Shown piece after piece: positions 7,624-17,229 of a stretch of DNA of 64,000 nt. How positions within the stretch are numbered: the stretch's first letter is position 1; each line of letters begins with the position of its first letter. The DNA lies in NCBI GenBank assembly GCA_002722705.1, contig PBMP01000061.1, forward strand, positions 1-64,000. Direction: 5' to 3'. The translations under genes and the position numbers were made by a program. The notes beneath the pieces are model-generated. The model had not been told where the DNA came from. It made no database searches and worked only from the letters and a program-made list of their open reading frames with translations. The DNA comes from Pseudobdellovibrionaceae bacterium (GTDB taxonomy: Bacteria; Bdellovibrionota; UBA1018; UBA6935).

Positions 7624-9907
7624 GGTGTTGCATTTGTTTTCAGGATTATTGAGTTTGTTTTTACTTTCAAGCTGTGGATTGTTTGGTCAAAAACCAGATA
7701 TTGAGAAGTTACTTACTTTAGAAAATCAAGACTGTTTAAATGGATTACCTGAAGTTATCGGACGTTATATTGATGGAAATATTGAAGCTGATGAATGGGA
7801 GTCTAAATGGGATTGTGCGACTGAATCTTTAGAGTTATTTAAGGATTTTGCAATCAGTGTTGATCCAAGAGGATTTTCTGCAAGTGAAATGAAAGGGTTT
7901 ATTTCATCTTTTTTAGTGACTGATCATTCGATTAATTTAGATTTAATTGCTGTAGGTTTTCGATTGAAGTCTTCTATTTTAGGTGGAGACCCTGATTTAC
8001 TTACATTTGAAGAATTGGGTCAAATGATCGAACTTATTCAGATGAGTAAAAAGATTACGACTGCTCTGATTCCGGATATTCGATCACGCAAAACAGATCC
8101 TCTTCCAAAACCGCTATTGCATTTAAGTGCCGTTTTATCAAAAGCCGGAGAGGATTTTACAAAAGCACTACTAAAAGTTCGACCGACTAAATCTGGGGTA
8201 AGTATTAACGAAGAAGATATCAATCTTTTTGTACAAGAAATTTCTAAGGTTTTAGAGCTAGATATCAAAGATTCCTACGGCGCTTTTATCTTAGCTTTAA
8301 AGAAAATTATAGTAAATGGTTCTGTAAATGAAATTGAATATAAAGAGTGGCCAGAGTTAACTAGACATTTTGGATTATTTTTAGGAGCAGCGGTTGCTCT
8401 CTCTAGTATTGATTTAAGGCTCGTTGATTATAAAAGTGAACATACTTCTTTTGTTTTAGCGATCGGTAAAGAAATTAAAAGAAGTTTAATCGAGATTTTA
8501 GGGGTTCATCCTAAAGGCTTAAGTTTATTAGAAGTAAATCGTTTAATAGACTCTTTTCCTTCGAGTTGGATAGATATTAATAAAAATACGATTAAATTCA
8601 CTTTATCAAGATTTGTAAAGAAATGGTTAGGCTCAAAAAAGGATTCTGAAGTTCAATTGAGTATTGAGAAAAAAGATATTCAATTTCTTTTTTCTCAATT
8701 TAGTCATTGGGGAAAGAGTCAAATTTATTTAGAGAAAATTTTTGAGGAATCTAACTTAGACCCTTTGGGTGTAGCGGAGCAAGAGTATTGGAGTGCGGCA
8801 GATCGTTTTTCAAGATCCTTGTCTTCAAGAGAAAAAGCTAGAGTTGAGCGCTTAAAAAGACTTTTTTTATTTGAACCTCAGTTTCATGGAAACGATGAAC
8901 AAATTTTATTTGTTCATACTGATCGTCATTCTTTAAATAGTTTAAGTACCTTAAATTGGAGAAATCTTCTTACTAAATTAATTGTTAGAAATTATTCTAA
9001 AAATAAAGAGAAGACGCTTTTTACAGATGATTTAAAGGAGCTTGTAGATGATTTTGGGCCCATTGGTTTGGAATTAAAAGAGTTTGATCCTGGAATTGAG
9101 TCTATTCCATCAAAAATTCTTACTGAAATTGACGTATTTACAAAATCAAGCGATGGAAATCGTACGATAGATGAATATGAGCTCACCTATTACATAGGGC
9201 ATATGATGTCTGTGGGAGTGTTAGCAGAGAGAATTAAGAAAATCACTGAAGAAAAATGTTCTTTAGGAACAAAAGATCCACTCGGATGGGATTGGCAGGA
9301 TCCAAATTGTTTTAGAAATATGATTTATGAAAATTTTTCAACAATCGCAGATTTTATGCCTGATCTAGTTTATTACTATGAAGGTCTTGTTTTGGAAAAA
9401 AAATTAGAATTGATTCAAGTTTTAGAGACTGGAGCAAGAAGATACGGGTATTCAGAATTTCCTGTCGGAAACTATGACATTCGAGGAATTGCTTCTGTTT
9501 TACATGATATCGAGTCTCTTTATTTTAAATTTGATGATAATAGGTCTAATGTATTTGAATTAGATGAGGTTCTTCGAGCTTATGATCGATTTAAAAATTT
9601 ATTGATAGAATTAGGAGATCTTCCGAAAAATCAATTAAAGTATGTTAAATCTTTTTTTACTTATTTAATTCATTTTGAAAAGCTTCCAGACAGAACGCGA
9701 GCCAGAAGTGCTCTTCATTTTAATAATTGGCATCTTTTTAAAAGAAGATGGAAAAAAATGAGAGCAGAAAGACTTGCGATGTTTAAGGTAATTCCCTACA
9801 TGAATATACCGGATACACCCCCAGAAGAGCCACATCCAGAATATCATCCATTAAAATATTTATGGACCTTTAAAGAAAATTCAGAGGGGTTAATTACAGC
9901 TGAATAA
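7613..9907 (+). CDS. Large lipoprotein with EF-hand-like repeats
   Basis: A 764-residue lipoprotein: signal peptide with lipobox LLSSC near residue 20, cysteine as lipid anchor. The start is ATG at 7613, inside the last codons of the upstream barrel gene, with AGGGGG ten bases before it. Two stretches fit the 12-residue calcium loop of EF-hands: SSDGNRTIDEYE (9146-9181) and DDNRSNVFELDE (9533-9568). Weaker loops occur earlier (DPDLLTFEEL, KSGVSINEEDIN). I do not recognise a named family. The overlap with the barrel gene suggests an outer-membrane pair. The 3' end overlaps the RecQ-like gene by 64 bp, tail to tail. Confidence 0.65.
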   Translation: MRFKVLHLFSGLLSLFLLSSCGLFGQKPDIEKLLTLENQDCLNGLPEVIGRYIDGNIEADEWESKWDCATESLELFKDFAISVDPRGFSASEMKGFISSFLVTDHSINLDLIAVGFRLKSSILGGDPDLLTFEELGQMIELIQMSKKITTALIPDIRSRKTDPLPKPLLHLSAVLSKAGEDFTKALLKVRPTKSGVSINEEDINLFVQEISKVLELDIKDSYGAFILALKKIIVNGSVNEIEYKEWPELTRHFGLFLGAAVALSSIDLRLVDYKSEHTSFVLAIGKEIKRSLIEILGVHPKGLSLLEVNRLIDSFPSSWIDINKNTIKFTLSRFVKKWLGSKKDSEVQLSIEKKDIQFLFSQFSHWGKSQIYLEKIFEESNLDPLGVAEQEYWSAADRFSRSLSSREKARVERLKRLFLFEPQFHGNDEQILFVHTDRHSLNSLSTLNWRNLLTKLIVRNYSKNKEKTLFTDDLKELVDDFGPIGLELKEFDPGIESIPSKILTEIDVFTKSSDGNRTIDEYELTYYIGHMMSVGVLAERIKKITEEKCSLGTKDPLGWDWQDPNCFRNMIYENFSTIADFMPDLVYYYEGLVLEKKLELIQVLETGARRYGYSEFPVGNYDIRGIASVLHDIESLYFKFDDNRSNVFELDEVLRAYDRFKNLLIELGDLPKNQLKYVKSFFTYLIHFEKLPDRTRARSALHFNNWHLFKRRWKKMRAERLAMFKVIPYMNIPDTPPEEPHPEYHPLKYLWTFKENSEGLITAE

Positions 9908-10908
9908 AGGCTCTTTTTTTCTTCTTTTTCGATGTTCATTTGATGGTGAATATAGAAATCGTCATTATCCCAAAAAATATCCGCAAATGATGCTTTTCCA
10001 CTTCTTCCAGCTCTTCCAATCATTTGTGCAAGTGAAATAAGATTCAGTGGAAGGTGCCAAAGGCAAACCCAGGTTACATGAGTTAGATTCATTCCCATGC
10101 CAAAAGCAGAGGTGGCTACAAGAATTGTAATTTCTTTTTTTAATGATTGTTTTTCAATGATTTTTCTTTCTTCGCTCGAGAGTCCTGCGTGGTAGTAGAT
10201 CGCAGAGTATCCTTCTTTTTTTAATACTTTAGTTACTCTTTCAGCGGATTTTCGAGTCACAGTAAAAATAATTCCAAACCCTGTTCTTTTTTGTAAAATT
10301 GACTTCATTAGATCAAATCGTTTTCCCCACGGACAACGATGAATTTTAATAGAAATATGAGAAGGAAATTGAAAATCACCCATTTGAACCGCATTTTTTG
10401 GTAATTGATCTAAAAGTTTTTTTTGATTAGATGAAGAGAGTGTTGCAGTTAGCCAAAGCGATTCTTTTAAATTTAGTTGTTCAACGAGTTCGGTAAGTTT
10501 TTGAAATCCAGGCCGAAAGTGGGACCATTCAAATAAACAATGACACTCATCTATGACTAGAAAATGAGGATTCCATATTTTGACCTCTTGTTTTATTTTG
10601 TTATTAAAAAAAAGTTTCTCTGGATTTGTAATCCACGCTTGAGGAGTGCAGTTCCGTTTCTGAGGAGGAGAATAGGCTTCTGGTCCGCATCCAAGAACTG
10701 ATTGAATTCCTTTTTTTTCTAGATCTTTTTGTTGTTGTCGTGCAAGAGCAATGAGTGGACTAACGATTAAGGTTCTATAGTTTTTGGTAATTATTCTACG
10801 TTCAAAAATAAGACTTTTTCCTGAGCCAGTAGGAGACAGGCAAAGAACGTGCTTGTTTTTTTCTAGCAGATCGATTGCTTTTTTCTGAAAAGGTCTGAGA
10901 TTGATCAC
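9844..10908 (-). CDS. RecQ-type ATP-dependent DNA helicase, short form
   Basis: A 354-residue superfamily 2 helicase. Motif I is SPTGSGKS, motif II is VIDECHCL, motif III is LTAT, and motif VI is MIGRAGRSGKA. The order and the FEWSHFRPGF segment after motif II are RecQ-like. The protein ends soon after the second RecA-like domain: the zinc/RQC and HRDC domains of full RecQ (about 600 residues) are absent. The start is GTG at 10908. It unwinds DNA by family; whether it replaces RecQ or is a paralogue is not visible here. Confidence 0.8.
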   Translation of the reverse strand: MINLRPFQKKAIDLLEKNKHVLCLSPTGSGKSLIFERRIITKNYRTLIVSPLIALARQQQKDLEKKGIQSVLGCGPEAYSPPQKRNCTPQAWITNPEKLFFNNKIKQEVKIWNPHFLVIDECHCLFEWSHFRPGFQKLTELVEQLNLKESLWLTATLSSSNQKKLLDQLPKNAVQMGDFQFPSHISIKIHRCPWGKRFDLMKSILQKRTGFGIIFTVTRKSAERVTKVLKKEGYSAIYYHAGLSSEERKIIEKQSLKKEITILVATSAFGMGMNLTHVTWVCLWHLPLNLISLAQMIGRAGRSGKASFADIFWDNDDFYIHHQMNIEKEEKKSLYSAVINPSEFSLKVHKYFNG

Positions 10909-10939
10909 AGTCCACAGATAAGCAAAACAAATGCCAAAG

Positions 10940-11929
10940 TTAGTTTATTTCCATTTCCTCTGCATTTAAAGCGATCCCTGAAGATTTAAATCGGAGGTAT
11001 ACCAGTCCTCCAATAAGACCTAATGCAATATTAGTGAGGACAAAAAGATTAAATGTATCGGCTCCTCTTTCTGAACCTAATAGTTGAAAAAGTGCAATAA
11101 ATGCGGCATGTCCTGTTCCTACCCCTGCAGGAAGAATTGGAATAGCAGTAAACAGGAGCCCTAGAGGAACAACTGCAAAAAGTCCCATCCAAGGAAGTTC
11201 TAGACCCAGTGCTTGTGTGAGGAATTTAAAACCTATAATCACACAAATATGGATTAGTGCTGATATTGCTAGTGAGATAAAAACGGTTTTACGTTCTTGT
11301 TGATAGGCTCTGAGTCCGTCATAAGTTCTAAATATTGAATGAAAAACTTTGTTTTTTATTTCTATTTTTTTTAACAAAAGATAAGCAGGGTCCTTTTCTT
11401 TTTTAACAGCAAGCCAGTAAAGAAAAAAGAGGATCACGCCTGCTCCGAGTCCACCGACGAGCCATTGAAGTGTATTAAAAAGTTCATCCCCAAGGTCTGA
11501 TTTTGAACCAAAAATTAATGAAAAAGCAGAGATGAGAATGAGAGCAGAAACTCCCGCAACACGGTCAAATAAGATACTGCTAAATGCATAGGCTCTTTTT
11601 CCAGGCGCTTCTTTTCCTACGTAGATTGCTTTTACAATATCTCCACTGACAGCACCAGGAAGTGCAATATTGAAGAACATTCCAATGAGCGTCAGTTGAA
11701 AAACTTTATGAAGTGAAAGGTGAATTTTTTGTGCTTTCAATAATAGGTTCCAGCGATACATGGCAAGAAAAGTTGTAGATAAAAACGCACAGTATGCGAT
11801 CGCTATAGATGAAGTGTTTTGAAATGCTCGTTGAGTCGCTTCTAGTGAAATAAATCCTTTTTGCCCCAAAAAAACGAGAACAACGATAACAAAACTGATT
11901 TTTAATGTATGTGTTATTTTAGACTTCAT
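10940..11929 (-). CDS. Flippase-like membrane protein (UPF0104 / lysylphosphatidylglycerol-synthase TM type)
   Basis: A 329-residue polytopic inner-membrane protein resembling the membrane part of lysylphosphatidylglycerol synthase/flippase. Signs are the MFFNIALPGAVSGDIVKAIYV segment and the later PAGVGTGHAAFIALFQLLG. No soluble synthase domain follows, so lipid or polymer movement is more likely than aminoacylation. I place the start at ATG 11929 because AGAGG lies five bases upstream; a further-upstream start would overlap the previous gene. It is the last gene of the sugar cluster. Confidence 0.75.
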   Translation of the reverse strand: MKSKITHTLKISFVIVVLVFLGQKGFISLEATQRAFQNTSSIAIAYCAFLSTTFLAMYRWNLLLKAQKIHLSLHKVFQLTLIGMFFNIALPGAVSGDIVKAIYVGKEAPGKRAYAFSSILFDRVAGVSALILISAFSLIFGSKSDLGDELFNTLQWLVGGLGAGVILFFLYWLAVKKEKDPAYLLLKKIEIKNKVFHSIFRTYDGLRAYQQERKTVFISLAISALIHICVIIGFKFLTQALGLELPWMGLFAVVPLGLLFTAIPILPAGVGTGHAAFIALFQLLGSERGADTFNLFVLTNIALGLIGGLVYLRFKSSGIALNAEEMEIN

Positions 11930-11931
11930 AC

Positions 11932-12642
11932 TTACCTCTTCAACACTGAATGCCATTGTGTATATAAAAATTCATTAAAAATCGATTTTCCGACTTCTTC
12001 AGAATAGTATTTTACGCCCTCTTTTTTATTTAAAAAAAAGGAACCCCATTTTTTTGAATCGTAATCAGAGAAACATTTTTGTCCTTCATTGAGTGATTTT
12101 TCTGGGTGAAATTGAATTCCAAAAAGAGGTTTCTTTAAATGTCTGAAGGCTTGAATTTGACAGTGATCCGATGAAGCAATGACTTGAAAGTCATTAGGAA
12201 CTTGGATCACTTCGTCTAAATGTGAAGAAAATGAATAAAATGATGAAGGTAATGATTTTAGAATGGAATTTGAGTGTGTTTTATTGATTCTAGTCCAACC
12301 GATTTCGGGAGTCTTAGCTCTTTGAACTTTTAGATCTCCCCCATAAGCTCGAGCGATCATCTGATGACCAAAGCATACGCCAAGAAGCGGAGTAGCATGC
12401 CTACCGCACCAGCGGATGAGATCAAGGAGAGAAGAAATCCAAGGCTCGTTTGCGGTGGCAGGTGTCAGAGATCCTGAAATAATAATACGATCCATATTTT
12501 TTAAAAAAGGTTCCGACCAATCTTGTGATGGTCCTCGTCTTACATAAAGGGTGAGTTCTTTATGTTTCAAAATTTCTCTAGAAAGATCTTTTGCTCCGAA
12601 ATAATTAGGTAAAATATTGCAATCAATAATGAGAACATTCAT
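11932..12642 (-). CDS. Class I glutamine amidotransferase of unknown target
   Basis: A 236-residue class I (Triad) glutaminase domain. The nucleophile is Cys90 in GVCFGHQ, and His179/Glu181 sit in QFHPEKS, completing the triad. The oxyanion-type glycine segment is ISGSLTP. It is GuaA-like but without a synthetase domain. Position inside a glycosyltransferase cluster suggests amidation of an envelope sugar or precursor; that is inference. The start overlaps the preceding GT2 gene by 4 bp and the stop lies 2 bp before the flippase-like gene. Confidence 0.75.
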   Translation of the reverse strand: MNVLIIDCNILPNYFGAKDLSREILKHKELTLYVRRGPSQDWSEPFLKNMDRIIISGSLTPATANEPWISSLLDLIRWCGRHATPLLGVCFGHQMIARAYGGDLKVQRAKTPEIGWTRINKTHSNSILKSLPSSFYSFSSHLDEVIQVPNDFQVIASSDHCQIQAFRHLKKPLFGIQFHPEKSLNEGQKCFSDYDSKKWGSFFLNKKEGVKYYSEEVGKSIFNEFLYTQWHSVLKR

Positions 12643-13394
12643 TTTTTTTGTCCAGGGTCAAAAAAATACGCATATTTTAAAAAAATACTGTGTGCTGCAT
12701 TGACAGAAATAATAAATCCAGCAACACCATCTAAAAATCCTTTTTTAATAAAGTAAGTTTCAATAAATTTGCCAATAGGTTTAAAGATGAGTAGGAATAC
12801 ATTTTTATGTTTATTTTTCTTTAAAAGCTCTTGATAGCCTTGATGTGAATATCTTAAATTTGTTTCAATTTGGTTTTGTAAATTTTTGAATGTAAAGTGA
12901 TGAATTGGATGATTCATTGTTGCGATCGGACCATTGACTTTGAGCTCTTCATGAACTTCTGGTTCAGTCCATTTTGAGTATTTTTTTTGAGAGAGACGAA
13001 CCAGATAGTTGGGGTACCATCCTCCATGAAGAATCCATTGGCCTAGGTATTTTGTTTTTCTTGGAATTCGATATCCGTGTATTTCTTTGTTTTTAATTTT
13101 TTCTAAAATTTCTTCTCTAAGAGAATCAGAGATCTCTTCGTCAGCATCGAGGTTGAGAATCCATGGGAAACTTGCTGCTTGGTGAGCAATATTTTTTTGT
13201 TTTCCGTATCCCAGCCAATTTTGATGGATCACTTCTGCACCGAAAGATTTTGCAATCTCAACAGTTCGATCAGTGCTGCCTGAATCTACAACAATAATTT
13301 CGTCTACCCAGTCGATACTTTGAAGAGCACGAGGTAAATTTTCTTCCTCATTGTAAGTGATTAAAGTTGCAGTAATTTTTGGCTTAAGGTCCAT
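12639..13394 (-). CDS. Family 2 glycosyltransferase, WaaE/KdtX-like
   Basis: A 251-residue GT-A-fold transferase. The N-terminal ATLITYNEEENLPRAL, the VVDSGSTDRT segment and the metal-binding LNLDADEE are typical of the LPS-core glucosyltransferase group (WaaE/KdtX). A C-terminal hydrophobic region follows. Divergent from ugd, 45 bp apart. Donor and acceptor are not identifiable from sequence. Confidence 0.82.
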   Translation of the reverse strand: MDLKPKITATLITYNEEENLPRALQSIDWVDEIIVVDSGSTDRTVEIAKSFGAEVIHQNWLGYGKQKNIAHQAASFPWILNLDADEEISDSLREEILEKIKNKEIHGYRIPRKTKYLGQWILHGGWYPNYLVRLSQKKYSKWTEPEVHEELKVNGPIATMNHPIHHFTFKNLQNQIETNLRYSHQGYQELLKKNKHKNVFLLIFKPIGKFIETYFIKKGFLDGVAGFIISVNAAHSIFLKYAYFFDPGQKK

Positions 13395-13439
13395 GAGAAA
13401 AAACTAGCATATTTGACCAAAATTTGGGAGAAATGGGCT

Positions 13440-14735
13440 ATGAAAATTGCAGTTATTGGTACCGGATATGTGGGATTGGTTGCAGGCACTTGTTTTGCGG
13501 ATAATGGAAATGATGTCATTTGTGTCGATCAGGATCCTACGAAGGTTGAACGGTTGAAAAAAGGGATTATTCCTATCTATGAGCCCGGTTTAGAAAAGTT
13601 GGTTCTTCGTAATGTAGAGTCCGGTCGGATTTCCTTTACAACAGAAACGGCTGAAGCTGTTAAAAAATCAGATATTGTATTTTTAGCAGTGGGGACTCCC
13701 CCTCTTCCTTCGGGAGATCCTGACCTTTCTTATCTAGAGTCAGCGGCACGAAGTGTGGGTAGAGCGATTAATGGTTTTAAAGTAATCGTAAATAAGTCGA
13801 CCGTTCCTATTGGGACTCATCAGACGGTTGCTCAGTGGTTGAGTGAAGAAACGGACGAATTGTTTGAAGTTGTGAGTAATCCGGAGTTTCTTAAAGAAGG
13901 AACAGCAGTGGATGATTTTTTAAAGCCAGATCGTGTTGTTATTGGAACTCGAAGTGATCGTGCTTTTGAGATGATGGAAGAACTTTATGGCCCATTTTGT
14001 CGCCAAGGAAATCCAATCATTCGTATGGATCCAGTTTCTTCAGAAATGACAAAGTATGCATGTAATGCGTTTCTAGCGACTCGAATTAGTTTTATGAATG
14101 AAATCGCTCAACTCTGCGACCTTTTGGGTGGAGATGTTGAGCATATTCGAAAAGGAATGGGAAGTGATGTTCGAATTGGAAAGCATTTTTTGTATGCAGG
14201 AGCGGGATATGGAGGTTCATGCTTTCCAAAAGATGTTCAGGCTTTAATGGCTAAAGGACGAGAAGTTGAAAATCCTCTTAAAATTGTGACAGCGACAGAG
14301 GAAGTAAATCATGCTCAGAAAACCTATCTTTTCAAAAAAATTAAAAATCATTATAAAGGTGAAATTTCTGGTAAAAAATTTGCGATTTGGGGTGCTGCCT
14401 TTAAGCCAAATACAGATGATATGAGGGAAGCACCTGCCATTGAGATGATTCGAAGTCTTTTAAAAGACGGAGCATCCGTTTCGGTTTATGACCCTGTTGC
14501 GCTTGATAACACACGTCAGATTTTTGAAGATGCAGTTACTTACGGTAAAAACGCATCAGATACGTTACGGGATGCAGATGCACTTGTTTTAATGACAGAG
14601 TGGAATGAGTTTCGTCATGTTGATTTTAATGAAATGAAACTCAATGACCAAGTCATCTTTGATGGAAGAAATATTTATTCCCCAGAAAAAGTTAAGAAAA
14701 GTGGGATGACTTATTATGGGATTGGTCGAAGCTGA
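13440..14735 (+). CDS. ugd: UDP-glucose 6-dehydrogenase
   Basis: A 431-residue NAD-dependent enzyme oxidising UDP-glucose to UDP-glucuronate, a precursor for LPS or capsule. The NAD fold starts at once (KIAVIGTGYVGLVAGT), and the catalytic cysteine is in GYGGSCFPKD. The C-terminal domain carries AFKPNTDDMREAPA. The start is ATG at 13440 with GGGAG ten bases upstream; a longer reading to 13413 adds nothing conserved. The 3' end overlaps the opposing GT2 gene by 44 bp. It supplies substrate for the surrounding glycosyltransferases. Confidence 0.94.
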   Translation: MKIAVIGTGYVGLVAGTCFADNGNDVICVDQDPTKVERLKKGIIPIYEPGLEKLVLRNVESGRISFTTETAEAVKKSDIVFLAVGTPPLPSGDPDLSYLESAARSVGRAINGFKVIVNKSTVPIGTHQTVAQWLSEETDELFEVVSNPEFLKEGTAVDDFLKPDRVVIGTRSDRAFEMMEELYGPFCRQGNPIIRMDPVSSEMTKYACNAFLATRISFMNEIAQLCDLLGGDVEHIRKGMGSDVRIGKHFLYAGAGYGGSCFPKDVQALMAKGREVENPLKIVTATEEVNHAQKTYLFKKIKNHYKGEISGKKFAIWGAAFKPNTDDMREAPAIEMIRSLLKDGASVSVYDPVALDNTRQIFEDAVTYGKNASDTLRDADALVLMTEWNEFRHVDFNEMKLNDQVIFDGRNIYSPEKVKKSGMTYYGIGRS

Positions 14736-15552
14736 GAGTAGAGAGTCCTTTTTTTGCTTTTATTCTTTTGGTGGTTTTTAATTTGTCCAGTCGATCTTCA
14801 TTTTGTGGTGTGAATTCTCTTCTTGGATGCCAGATATGATGCTGGAGAGCGAGCCCTTTTAAAGATTTAATTTTTAATCCTAAGTTTTGAAGTCTAAGTT
14901 CAACATCAGTATCTTCTCTTCCGTATCCTTCATAAGCCTCATCAAAACCGTCAATTGCAATAAAATGTTTACGATGGGCAGAGAAGTTATGGCCTTTTAA
15001 ATCGATAATTTGATTCATTTTGAGTAGTTTACGAAAAAACGAATTTTTAACTCGTAAGGAACGATTTGATCGTTCAGTTTCTCCAGTCCAGGCATCCCAA
15101 ATGAGTTTAAATGTGGGGTGATCAAAGAAGCCATTTTCAACGTCACTTATCTTAAGGTTTTGACTAATTTTTTTTGACAATTCAACTCGTCTTCCAGCGA
15201 GGTAGTGAGTTTCGTCGCTTTCGTTAATATGATCTTTCACAAAATTTGAATGGGGAATGCAGTCTCCATCTGTGAAGATTAGAATTTCACCGCAGGATCT
15301 TCGAATGCATTCGTTTAAAAGCATCGATTTTCTAAAGCCTTTATTGGGTTGCCAAATATGCATTACATTGAGATCAATATTTTTCTTAAACTCTTCTATG
15401 TACTCTTTTGAACCATCAGTAGAGCCATCATCACAAAAAATAACTTCAAAGTCTCTTGTCGTTTGTCGTTTTAAGGCAGCGCACGTAAGTTCTACGTTTG
15501 AACGCATTTGATAAATACTAATAATTAATGTGGCTTTAGAAGATTGAGTCAT
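14692..15552 (-). CDS. Family 2 glycosyltransferase with galactosyltransferase-type C-terminal domain
   Basis: A 286-residue GT2 enzyme: LIISIYQMRSNVELTCAAL at the start, FCDDGSTDGS for the nucleotide sugar, IFTDGDCIPH for the metal. A second part, AIDGFDEAYEGYGREDTDVE, matches the C-terminal domain shared with galactosyl/N-acetylgalactosaminyl transferases. The upstream gene overlaps its start by 17 bp, and its end runs 44 bp into ugd on the other strand. Sugar specificity is unknown. Confidence 0.8.
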   Translation of the reverse strand: MTQSSKATLIISIYQMRSNVELTCAALKRQTTRDFEVIFCDDGSTDGSKEYIEEFKKNIDLNVMHIWQPNKGFRKSMLLNECIRRSCGEILIFTDGDCIPHSNFVKDHINESDETHYLAGRRVELSKKISQNLKISDVENGFFDHPTFKLIWDAWTGETERSNRSLRVKNSFFRKLLKMNQIIDLKGHNFSAHRKHFIAIDGFDEAYEGYGREDTDVELRLQNLGLKIKSLKGLALQHHIWHPRREFTPQNEDRLDKLKTTKRIKAKKGLSTLSFDQSHNKSSHFS

Positions 15553-16459
15553 GGACTTTCCATTTTTTTACAATTTTATAATTTTTAAACTCAAATAAAC
15601 GTATATTTGTAATAAATTCAAATGAATCTAAGATAATTTTTTTTAAATCACTCCACTTCCAAATGAAGGGTGAATTTTTTAAATCCCAGTTCCAGTTTTT
15701 GTTTTTTATGCGATCAAACATATATTGAGGGTGAGTTTCTTTAAAGGTTCGAAGTCCCCAGAATTTTTTGTATTTATAGTTTTCCCCAGTGGCAGGAATA
15801 TTACTTTGATTTTTTCCATGATAGAGCTGATCCATAAATAAAGTTTTTTCTCTCATTTTTTCAGGAGGCCTCACCCAACCATAATGAAAAATTCTTGCTG
15901 GGATTAATGCTGCATTGATTTTTTCTCCGTTTTTATTTTTAAAACTTTGAGCATCTCCTACGCTTTGAATTTCCTTATTGTTTTTAATAATTCTAATTTC
16001 TCTTCGATAAGCTGCTCTTCCGACTCGGATAATGTCAAAAGATCCATAAAAATGAAGATATTGAAAACAGAGGCCTTCGACTTGTGGATCATTTTGATAT
16101 TGGTTCAGTGCAGATTGAATCATTGAATGATCATTTTCATGAATAACTTCGTCAGCTTGAATATAAAAACACCAGTCTCCGCTACATTTGTTTTTTGCTA
16201 GATTTGTTTGAATCGCAAGCGCGTTTCCACCAGTTTGGTTTTTTGGAGAATTCAGTTGCCAATCTGATTCAAAGATTACGAAATTTACATTTGGATTCTC
16301 GTTTTTTATTTTTTCAATCTCAGCAAGAGTATGGTCTTCTCCAATTCCGACATTAATGATCATTTCTTGTACGAGCGGAAGAATAGAGCGAATTGCTTCT
16401 CTGTATGGAAAGTCAAACTTTTCTCCGTTTCGGATAATTGTAAATCCAGAAACAGTCAT
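15536..16459 (-). CDS. Family 2 glycosyltransferase-like protein
   Basis: A 307-residue protein beginning MTVSGFTIIRNGEKFDFPY, then the family-like FYIQADEVIHE in place of the usual DXD region. This variant occurs in distant GT2-like proteins of LPS and exopolysaccharide clusters. The ATG at 16459 shares ATGA with the stop of the upstream gene, so translation is likely coupled. An earlier in-frame start would overlap that gene further without adding conserved sequence. Acceptor unknown. Confidence 0.72.
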   Translation of the reverse strand: MTVSGFTIIRNGEKFDFPYREAIRSILPLVQEMIINVGIGEDHTLAEIEKIKNENPNVNFVIFESDWQLNSPKNQTGGNALAIQTNLAKNKCSGDWCFYIQADEVIHENDHSMIQSALNQYQNDPQVEGLCFQYLHFYGSFDIIRVGRAAYRREIRIIKNNKEIQSVGDAQSFKNKNGEKINAALIPARIFHYGWVRPPEKMREKTLFMDQLYHGKNQSNIPATGENYKYKKFWGLRTFKETHPQYMFDRIKNKNWNWDLKNSPFIWKWSDLKKIILDSFEFITNIRLFEFKNYKIVKKWKVHDSIF

Positions 16460-17229
16460 TTGATTAAATCCTTGTTTTGAATTTGCCACATTTTAACGTG
16501 TCTCACAAATCGAGAAACTCCTTCGAGAAGGGAAATGATAACCCCGTGGACACCATCTTTATATGCTCCGTAGTAAATCCAGTTTTTATAAAACATCGCT
16601 GGAATCGCAAAAAATATTTTTAAAAGATGAGTTCTTTGTCCTTGGTTGTATCGATCTTGTGCTTCTATTGAAGTGTATTGGTTCATTTTAGTGATAAAAC
16701 GATCAATATTAAATGTTGGATCGTGTAGAATAGGTTCATGAATTTGTTGCGGAAGAACAGGGAAAACGGGGTATTCATGGATTTCATTTTTATAATAAAC
16801 TCCTTTTTTGTTAAAAAAACGATCTTGGTAGCTGGGATTCCAAATTCCATGCTTAATTGGTTTTCCTAGAAAATATTCAATTCTTCGGATTTTATAAGCA
16901 GGATGTGGCGGTGTTGTTTTTTTCCATTCTTTTAATTTTGAAATAAGTTCCGGAGAACAAGCCTCATCTGCGTCGAGAACAAGGATCCAATCGTTAGTCG
17001 CTTTCTCTAAACAAAAAGTTCTCTGGTCGTTAAACCCCGACCATTTTCTTTGGTGAAAGGACATGAGGGAAGCCCAAGGAGCATTTGCATCCTGACAGAT
17101 TTCTGAAGTTTGATCAGTGCTAAAAGAATCAACTACGACAATTTGATCTACCCATAGCAATGATTCAAGACATCTCTTGATACACCTTTGTTCATTTTTT
17201 GTAATAATAGCTGCCGTTATTTTAATCAT
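16456..17229 (-). CDS. Family 2 glycosyltransferase, WaaE/KdtX-like
   Basis: A 257-residue transferase, clearly related to the gene at 12639-13394: ITAAIITKNEQRCIKRCL at the N terminus, VVDSFSTDQT, and LVLDADEACS for metal binding. A C-terminal hydrophobic patch would sit at the inner membrane. It overlaps neighbours by 4 bp on both sides, forming a tight run of at least four sugar-transfer genes. Predicted to add a core sugar to lipid A or a similar acceptor. Confidence 0.82.
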   Translation of the reverse strand: MIKITAAIITKNEQRCIKRCLESLLWVDQIVVVDSFSTDQTSEICQDANAPWASLMSFHQRKWSGFNDQRTFCLEKATNDWILVLDADEACSPELISKLKEWKKTTPPHPAYKIRRIEYFLGKPIKHGIWNPSYQDRFFNKKGVYYKNEIHEYPVFPVLPQQIHEPILHDPTFNIDRFITKMNQYTSIEAQDRYNQGQRTHLLKIFFAIPAMFYKNWIYYGAYKDGVHGVIISLLEGVSRFVRHVKMWQIQNKDLIK

